The translations under genes were made by a program, and so were the position numbers. Shown in pieces: positions 59,405-64,000 of a stretch of 64,000 bases of DNA. This stretch comes from Isoetes taiwanensis (taxonomy: Eukaryota; Streptophyta; Lycopodiopsida; Isoetales; Isoetaceae). The notes beneath the pieces are model-generated. The model saw only the letters and a program-made list of their open reading frames with translations, did no database searches and was not told the origin of the DNA. Location: positions 4,030,604 through 4,094,603 of the forward strand of contig JAJEKV010000091.1 of the NCBI GenBank assembly GCA_021234155.1. Reading direction: 5' to 3'. The number at the start of each line of letters is the position of its first letter. Within the stretch, counting starts at the first letter, position 1.

Positions 59405-61900
59405 TTCTTGTTGGTGTTAATTGACTTGCATTTGAGGGTGGCTGCCAGCGGCGGTCGTGCCCATCTATATTAAACATAAAGATGATATAAGAACATTCAC
59501 ACGACAATAAGTGTCATACAAGGTCATTTTAAAATTAAATTAATAAGAGAACAAAGTGAACACGCAAAAACCTTCTAACTAACTTTTGAAAAATTTTAAT
59601 TACAAGTGAAATAGCGGTTTACATGCAAGAGCTTGAAACTTGGCGATGTAATTATGACTTATAGTTATATAATACATACATGGACGTCTGAGGCCATTTT
59701 CCTAGTCATAGTGAAAAATAGGAACACACAAAATTGCGGTAATTCTTATGCGGCAAAAGGTTTGCGTGGGGATACATGGCGGCATAGCGCACACTCTCAC
59801 GCTACGGCTCGGCGAGCTTATGCGTGCCCAAGCACGGATAATAGCGGGTTGATAATCCCAAGTGGGGCTAATAATCAGAAGGTTGAAGAGCCTTCGCGGT
59901 CGTAGAAGATTTGCGAGAGATGATCATTAGCATCCTCAAAAGCCTCATGTGGGGTCATATTCCAATAATCCCAAATGCGGGAAAGAGTCCATTTCAGATC
60001 ATCGTAAGTAGCGTTCTCGAAGAAGAGTAACTATTTCCATCCCTTGTCGGGGATCATAAGGTTGTTCCGGCACCTAAGCTCCGCTATCTCATCGTCAACT
60101 TCCGTTCGGGATACTTTCGTTGTATCGTTCCCCATAGTCTGTTGAGGAGGTCCTGTTCATCTCTCCTTATACGGGATGTTATCCTATCTTCATACTCTCC
60201 GTTTTCTTACGCAAAGGCGGGAATGAGTATATAATACTAACATTTCAGGAGGCTTAATAACTTGTCATGGAAGGCTTATTCAAAAATTGTATTGGCATTA
60301 TGTATTGGACTGATACAATAAGGAGGAATCACATCACGGTAATAACCATTTTTTTAAAACAACGGTGATTTCAAAGGCAAAATACATAAGACAATAATTT
60401 AGGGCCCCTGAATCCCTCGTCTTAGTCCATTGGTGGGAGGTGGGCGATAGCAGCATCAAAAAGTGGCTAGAACTAGCAGAAAAGAGCTGGCTCGAGCTTT
60501 CAGTGTGGTAAGCAAGTAGCCAAAGCCGCTGCCACAAGGAGGCGCATGTTAGCGCCAGCCATACGTCTCCCAATCTTTGCTATAGCCAAATCTCTGGACG
60601 AGTAATAGTGGTGACATGATAATCAATCTTCTTATGGCCCGCCCGTAGTAGCTATGGCTCGGGCCCCACCAAAGCTTGAGAAAGATGGCCCTAAATTCTT
60701 GGAAAAAACGGCACCTCTCCTTGGCGGAAAATTGAGAAAAGAATCCGGACCACATGGTTGCCCATAGCCCCTAACTTGAGGGGTGGTGGAGGTCTCGGCT
60801 TCCTTCTCCAAGTCGATGGGGAGCTTCTCTTCTTCTTCTTCTTCTCTCTCATCCCTAAGGGTGACCTTGGTGTCCCAAAGGTCTTCCTGGTCTTGACCCC
60901 CTAAGCCCATAGTGATTTCTTGGCCGGATCTTGAAGGAGGGACCGTGTGGGGGCATAAATTGCTCTTCCGGGGCTGGGGGTTTCAGCTAGCAAGAAATCT
61001 TGGCGGCAACAGGGAAAAGTCTCAAGCGGGCTCTTGTTCCTCGGGCGATATGCCAATAGGCTCTCTAGCTGTGTGGGTTGCGCCCTTTGGTGTAGTGAAG
61101 TCGATGAAGTCATCTTGGCAATATTCCTGATCATAGAGAACCTCTACTTTCTGCGGACCCGTGTAAGAACATGATGCGCCCATAATATCGTCCAAGGATC
61201 AAGTACTCTTGATCATTCGAGAATCTTGTAGGGAGAAGGTTTAACCCTTCAAGTTTTAGGGCTGTTGCTTCCGGTGGCGGGAGGCTTACATGCAAGTTCC
61301 TTCCATCTCACAAAATCCAGCTCATCGGCGACCGTCATCTTCTAGGTCGAGGCGGTAGAGGTGTGGAAGAAGCATTTCAGCGAGGGATCTCCTCATCCTC
61401 TATGTCTTGGTCCATAATGATGGCGATTGCAAATCGAACCTCAAAACAAGTTTCGATCTATTGTGTGGCAATAGGGGAGGTCATTCCCTCGCCCGTCGAT
61501 GCCCTTGATGATGTTACGGGCATGATCATCACCCCATGTCGGTGTAAGGTGTGGAAATCGAGGTAAAAGCTGATCATCGTCATCATTACCAACGCATGCG
61601 AGCACAATCTCCCTCTCAGTAGAGGCGAAAGGAAAGGCGAGAATAATCACGGGTGGGCACATGTTGGAGATAAGATCTACGCTGGAGCGGGTAAAAAGGG
61701 TGAAAAGAAGATCAAGGGGCGCCCGGGGTCCCAATGCTCTCGAATCCACATACCAACCCTTCTTCCCGGGGTTAGGCGAGCCATGAAAGAGTGAAGGCAT
61801 AAAGGAGGAGAAAGGGCTATTTGGAACAAGAAGGAAAAATGAAACCCTAATGGCCAAAAAGGGGTTTTATACTTTTTTACCACGTTCCCAAAATCATTAT
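59405..61900 (-). other. Region of unassigned minus-strand ORFs upstream of gag
   Basis: Several open stretches look coding but are not recognised: MGNDTTKVSRTEVDDEIAEL (from 60135), continuing past one TAG into WDYWNMTPHEAFEDANDHL; an acidic ORF with REEEEEEKLPIDLEKEAE (60632-60910); FFSQFSAKERCRFFQEFRAI (60549-60755); and 61441-61857. They could form a leader ORF of the chromovirus or a separate gene with frameshifts. I assign no function. Confidence 0.3.
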
Positions 61901-64000
61901 TAAAATTATTATTTATTTAATAATACTTATATTTCCCAAAAAATTTTTTTTTTAATTCACAACCCCAAAATGGGACTAGTACATGGATAAATTACAAAAT
62001 TTTACAACAGAAAAAAAAAAAAGCAGTCATCATCTAAATTCCCCTCGGATCCTTAGTGCGGTGAAAGGTCCTTGGGCATAATAGTGACCACGCTTTTAGC
62101 ATGTATGGGCGCACAAGTTGGCGTCACTCAAAGCTGTCGAATGCGCCTCGGCGGCTCACGTAAGGCAAGGATCATAAAAGCTTGAAACCGCAAAATTGGT
62201 CTTGAATTCTTGGCGATCTCGCCGCCTCGTCCCCTGGCGGCGGATCAATGGCTTCCGGTGATCTTCGATACTTGCGTATCTCAGAAAAGCTACGTGCCCG
62301 TCGAGCTAATGGGGCTTCGTAACGTTGGCTTAAAGGGCCTTGGCGGCCGGAATGGATTACCTCATGAAAGGATGCTGTCGCTCGATCAACTCCCTTCTCT
62401 AAGCCGTGTCTTCTTGGCGTCGCGGCATCGTTGCGATCCGGGTCTTGTAGTACCCCCACCTAACGGTCTAGATTTGGTCCTTTTTAGTCTCCGGTTGCAG
62501 GCCGGTCGGGCTGGCGTGGGTTGACCCTTGGTTCACATCAAGCGGGGTTTGTGCAGGGGATTCCAGCGATTGCGAGCACACCTAGGTCTGCGTCTATCAT
62601 CAAAAATTCTGCCGCTGCTCATGCTGGCGATGGCAGGCTGCTCCTCACGCTTTCGTGCTCACTTTGCTGGCCGTAGGGGTCTTAGCCTTCCTTTTTGGAG
62701 CAGCTCTCGTTCTTCAACCCTGGCCTCTCTCTCCAGCAGCGGCGATGCAGCCCGGGCAATCTCGGTTATGATACGGTCCGGCCGTGCCACGCATATCTTC
62801 TTGGGCCAGTTCAGTTAGCCTTGTTGAAACCCGAGTGGAACATTTTCAAAATGAAAGCCCCATTTGGGGCTTTCATTCCAAGAAAGGTGGGAAGGTTAAA
62901 GTATCCCTGGTAAGTAAGTATCCCGACCCCTCCCAAATAGTAAAAGCGATCCATCCTTAGGTCGGTTGGGCTGGCTGTTGGTGCGGGGTCTTCTATCGGG
63001 CGGATGCATGATCTCTGACTTCCGTTTTACTAAGCTCCCGCGGTCTTCATCTGGTCTGGCGAGGGATAAAACTTAACCACAGTCCATGCGCGGTCCGGCT
63101 GCTCCACGAGAGTGTAATCTGACGGCTTCATTCAACTTGAGGAGGCTCGTTGAAGTGGAAAATAGGGTAGGGACTCGTCGGCCCCCTCGACAAAGTGCTG
63201 ACAAAAGGTTAAGAATGATATCTATTATTGGGTCCTCGTCCCTAGATGCTCAACCAAAGCAGCAAACAAAGCGATATCGTTGACTTCTTCGGATCTACGA
63301 TTAGGCAGGCCCGCGGCATGTCGTACCAGTAGGGGACAACGGTGAAAAAGAAAAAAGGAGGCTCAAGCAAGGCGGAACGGCCTTGCGAAGGTATCGAGGC
63401 CACCGGTGTGTAGAGGGTCTGCAAGGGAAGCGTCGAGGTCGGCTATGGCGGTTGGAGACTTAAGTCCGATTTAGCTATGTGAGGAAAAGGGTGTTCGGGG
63501 AAAACACACGCAAAAAGATATTTCAAAATTCAAATTTTAACTTTTAACTTTTTTATTAAAATTTTCAAAAAAAATATATTTTTTTTAAAAAAAATTTCAA
63601 ACAGTAGCGATATAAAATCTGCCTGCGACCAGTTATCAAAGAGCGTGGCGGCGTGTTTACTCTGGCGTTTTATTTTCAAAAAAACACCCTCGGATACCTC
63701 GGTAGCCCCTTTTTTTTTTTCGTGACTGTTGTCCGTTTTGCCTCGGAGGCGTGCCCCTAGGGTATTTAGAGAGGTGCCGATCCATTGGAGCGTTTTTTAG
63801 CCTTCATCAGGAGCTACCTACGAAAAGTTATGGCTCTTGAAACTTGGGTCCTCAGGGCAGACCCTAGACTTCCTTGGAATTCTGATCATTTACCTTAACC
63901 TAGCACTAAATCAAACATAAAGACTTAAACAATCACTCTTGCTTAATTCTCTCTCTAACTACCGAACTGGCGAGTTGGGGTTTGGTCGATGCTATGATTT
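61901..64000. other. Unassigned end of window
   Basis: Alternates between A/T runs (61905-62025, 63530-63600, 63700-63720) and GC-richer segments with short ORFs on both strands. I found no LTR partner for 53881-54133 and no gene motif. Confidence 0.4.

Overview
The window is nuclear DNA of a land plant with a large, transposon-rich genome. The evidence is a sirtuin gene of the plant SRT1/SIRT6 type with standard GT-AG introns, Ty1/Copia and Ty3/Gypsy LTR elements, LINEs, a tRNA-related repeat family and long microsatellites. I cannot name the species. The mix of LINE types would fit a fern or another non-flowering plant, but that is inference.

Layout. Positions 1-623 are the 3' end of a Copia element (RNase H tail plus LTR). 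Positions 989-17538 hold the C-terminal two thirds of an SRT1-like sirtuin on the + strand. Eight exons from 5900 to 17538 splice into one clean frame of 332 codons plus a stop. Two upstream exons (989-1386) are recognisable but carry frameshifts. The introns contain three tRNA-like repeat copies (4155-4617), an orphan exon-like ORF with PCNA-binding-like motifs (4923-5306), the 3' tail of a LINE followed by 340 bp of almost pure pyrimidine (5369-5830), and an old Copia element (about 8340-15610) with a young 5.15 kb Copia nested inside it (9822-14973, 5-bp target duplication).

From 17.5 to 20.7 kb I see almost no genes. At 20.7-25.6 kb lies a minus-strand Gypsy remnant (gag fragment plus LTR-like sequence), split by a 5'-truncated L1-type LINE (21097-24241) with a 17-bp target duplication. 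At 28.1-32.9 kb is a near full-length LINE on the minus strand with a (CT)n tract at each end. Two relatives, at 33478-34960 and 40101-41682, are also on the minus strand.

Positions 41683-52524 are a large plus-strand Gypsy element with 2.4 kb LTRs. An RNase H-like domain appears before its reverse transcriptase. From 54.1 to about 59.4 kb runs a minus-strand chromovirus-like Gypsy element. Its 3' LTR ends at about 54133. The last 2-4 kb of the window could not be assigned.

The only credible host gene is SRT1, a predicted NAD-dependent nuclear protein deacylase. Everything else is mobile DNA in various stages of decay. The most interesting signal is a LINE family whose four copies here share a short 3' hairpin with compensating base changes. 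In every copy a microsatellite follows at once, and one copy is bracketed by the same microsatellite on both sides. Second is the Gypsy element with unusual domain order. Third is a young Copia whose LTRs are almost identical although its genes are broken and two catalytic sites are changed, which suggests that it was moved in trans.
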